The notes below the pieces were generated by a model. That model was not told where the DNA came from. It saw only the letters and a list, made by a program, of their open reading frames with translations, and did not search any database. Positions 14,691 through 15,751 of a DNA stretch of 15,751 nucleotides are shown here, piece after piece (positions within the stretch are counted from its first letter, which is position 1; each line of letters starts with the position of its first letter). The stretch spans positions 1 to 15,751 of the forward strand of contig CALKXX010000219.1 in NCBI GenBank assembly GCA_938003725.1, in the 5' to 3' direction. This DNA comes from an uncultured Sphingomonadaceae bacterium (GTDB taxonomy: Bacteria > Pseudomonadota > Alphaproteobacteria > Sphingomonadales > Sphingomonadaceae). Both the position numbers and the translations under genes were made by a program.

Positions 14691-15419
14691 TTAGGAGTAG
14701 CTGACCTTCGTCGATACGCTGCTCCGCTTACGGGCGTTCTTGCTGCGCATCGCACCGCCAATTGCACCGAAACCAAAGATCAGAAATGCCCAGGTCGTTG
14801 GCTCTGGAACACCGCCGATGGAAACCGAGAAATTATCGACGATAGGGCCAACACTATCGGCGCTGCTTGTGCGAACAAACGCTTTGACCGAACCAGCTGC
14901 CCCTGCGGTAAAGCTGAACACGAATTGTTCGAAAGGCCGGTCTTGTGCCAGGTCAAGAAACCCGAAGGATTCCGGCCCCGTGAAATCGCCTGCATTGATA
15001 GTAGGGCCCGATCCGAATGTGACAACCCGGTCGTTAAACATTACATCTGCACCGATAGAACGGAAACCGAAATCAAAATTGTCATCGGCAAAACCGCGCT
15101 GATTACCGCTGGCGTCCACGGACAGGCTCACCAATTGTCCTGCAGAGAATGAGAATATCTGTTGAGTGATAAGCATCCCGCCATCATTGGTAGAACCGTC
15201 CAGATCTACGCAAGAGCCGGTATTGCAGGAAAGCCCGAAACCAGGTTCTTTGATAATATCAACCGTGCCGTCTTCGACGTCAAAATTGGCAAAGCCCGCA
15301 TAGTTGAGCTGAGACGCTCCGCCATTTTCAGCATCAAAGTCATCAGAAAAAACAACACCTGCATGCGCCGGTGTGATGAATATAGTCGACGCAGCAAGCG
15401 CCGTTAGAATCTTTTTCAT
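14691..15419 (-). CDS. Secreted PEPxxWA-CTERM sorting domain protein
   Basis: A 242-residue exported protein. The signal peptide (about 1-20) runs MKKILTALAASTIFITPAHA. The middle (about 22-200) is a low-Cys, beta-sandwich-like region rich in Gly, Asp and Phe, starting VVFSDDFDAENG; one Cys pair in GLSCNTGSCVDL (64-69 region) may form a disulfide. The C-terminus has GGVPEPTTWAFLIFGFGAIGGA followed by a basic cluster: the PEPxxWA motif, a hydrophobic helix and positive residues. This is the substrate signal for exosortase/PEP-CTERM processing common in Sphingomonadales with exopolysaccharide biogenesis. I chose the ATG at 15417-15419 for its GAGG ribosome site and clean signal peptide. No exosortase gene is in the window. 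The function of the middle domain is unknown. Confidence 0.88.
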   Translation of the reverse strand: MKKILTALAASTIFITPAHAGVVFSDDFDAENGGASQLNYAGFANFDVEDGTVDIIKEPGFGLSCNTGSCVDLDGSTNDGGMLITQQIFSFSAGQLVSLSVDASGNQRGFADDNFDFGFRSIGADVMFNDRVVTFGSGPTINAGDFTGPESFGFLDLAQDRPFEQFVFSFTAGAAGSVKAFVRTSSADSVGPIVDNFSVSIGGVPEPTTWAFLIFGFGAIGGAMRSKNARKRSSVSTKVSYS

Positions 15420-15577
15420 GAAATATCCTCGTTTCAAATGGCCTTGCCAAACCGGCATAAACCTAAAATCCGCGACCCGGATGTAATTTCCTCAATAGTA
15501 TATTAACCTAAATGACCAATTCTCACAAGCTCGCCTCAAAATAACCGATACGGTGTACCGATCTGAGACTGTTAGGG

Positions 15578-15592
15578 AGCTAAGACTTAGCT
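15578..15592. repeat. Perfect palindrome over the DUF1508 stop codon
   Basis: AGCTAAG-A-CTTAGCT is a perfect 7-base inverted repeat with one central base, covering the TAA stop of the DUF1508 gene (15587-15589). Further downstream on the minus strand there is no T-run close to it. Its role is uncertain; it could be a protein site, a weak 3'-end hairpin or chance. Confidence 0.4.
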
Positions 15593-15751
15593 ATTGTCTT
15601 CTATCTCTGCATTCGGGCCATTTTTCAGAATCGACTTGATCGCATTTTTAGCGCTCGCCTTGCTCGAATATCCTTCAGTGGAGAACATGATCTCGCTATT
15701 ATGTTTGAAACGGACGCGGAACTCGCCTTTTTTATCTTTATAGATTTCAAA
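15587..15751 (-). CDS. DUF1508/YegP-family protein, 5' end cut by window edge
   Basis: The last 54 residues of a small protein of the YegP/DUF1508 family. The visible part is one repeat unit: FEIYKDKKGEFRVRFKHNSE, then a short strand and the SEGYSSKASAKNAIKSILKN-type helix (here TEGYSSKASAKNAIKSI), ending GPNAEIEDNS. Family members have one or two such roughly 48-residue units with an alpha/beta fold; their role is not established. The start codon lies beyond position 15751, so it cannot be said whether a second unit precedes. It is on the same strand as the PEP-CTERM gene, 167 bases upstream of it. That gap has an AT-rich TATACT (a possible -10 box for the PEP-CTERM gene) but no convincing -35 box. 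Confidence 0.85.
   Translation of the reverse strand, partial: FEIYKDKKGEFRVRFKHNSEIMFSTEGYSSKASAKNAIKSILKNGPNAEIEDNS

Noticed and set aside
15541..15566. ACCGAT direct repeat and CGGT-GT-ACCG inverted repeat near the right end
   Set aside because: The units are only 4-6 bases long and have no link to a promoter or gene boundary beyond lying downstream of the DUF1508 stop; chance is likely.
1..15751. Search for mobile elements, CRISPR arrays, toxin-antitoxin or defence genes
   Set aside because: No transposase, integrase, spaced repeat array, nuclease-immunity pair or reverse transcriptase is visible. All sizeable reading frames with protein-like composition are accounted for by core or accessory metabolic genes.

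Overview
The window looks like chromosome from an alphaproteobacterium of the order Sphingomonadales. The support is a run of sphingomonad-type genes (argS, a SPOR protein, nagZ, scpA, scpB and tatABC in one co-directional cluster), a secreted protein with the PEPxxWA variant of the PEP-CTERM sorting tail, and a homoserine kinase of the APH-fold type beside ispH and rnhA. The genus cannot be fixed from the sequence alone. Gene density is high, no gap exceeds 300 bases, and there are no transposases, integrases, CRISPR arrays, rRNA or tRNA genes.

Region 1 (1-2509, minus strand) holds three loosely spaced genes, read right to left: a VOC/glyoxalase-like protein, purT (formate-dependent purine synthesis) and a short-chain dehydrogenase cut by the left edge. 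Region 2 (2510-4921, plus strand) holds a TonB-dependent outer-membrane receptor that matches the ZnuD zinc-receptor family. Its promoter (TTGACA, 18-base spacer, TACAAT) encloses a Zur-like palindrome, with a second perfect inverted repeat over the -35 box. Eleven bases downstream is a 41-residue entericidin-like lipoprotein gene.

Region 3 (4931-12080, minus strand) is a long housekeeping cluster, read right to left: a lipoprotein of unknown function, argS, a SPOR-domain membrane protein, nagZ, scpA, scpB, tatA, tatB and tatC. Junctions from nagZ through scpB and at tatB/tatC overlap or nearly touch, which suggests translational coupling. A hairpin lies between tatA and tatB. The cluster combines arginyl-tRNA synthesis, peptidoglycan binding and recycling, chromosome condensation and Tat protein export.

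Region 4 (12250-14608, plus strand) is a tight ispH-thrB-rnhA operon with overlapping junctions (TAGTG, ATGA), ending at a strong terminator that can work in both directions. Region 5 (14691-15751, minus strand) holds the PEPxxWA-CTERM protein and the 3' part of a DUF1508/YegP-family gene cut by the right edge.

Most of the window is ordinary core genome. The part that most deserves a second look is the znuD-like receptor: its overlapping operators, its glutamate-rich rather than histidine-rich loop built on short DNA repeats, and the small lipoprotein attached to it. I found no convincing wholly new system.
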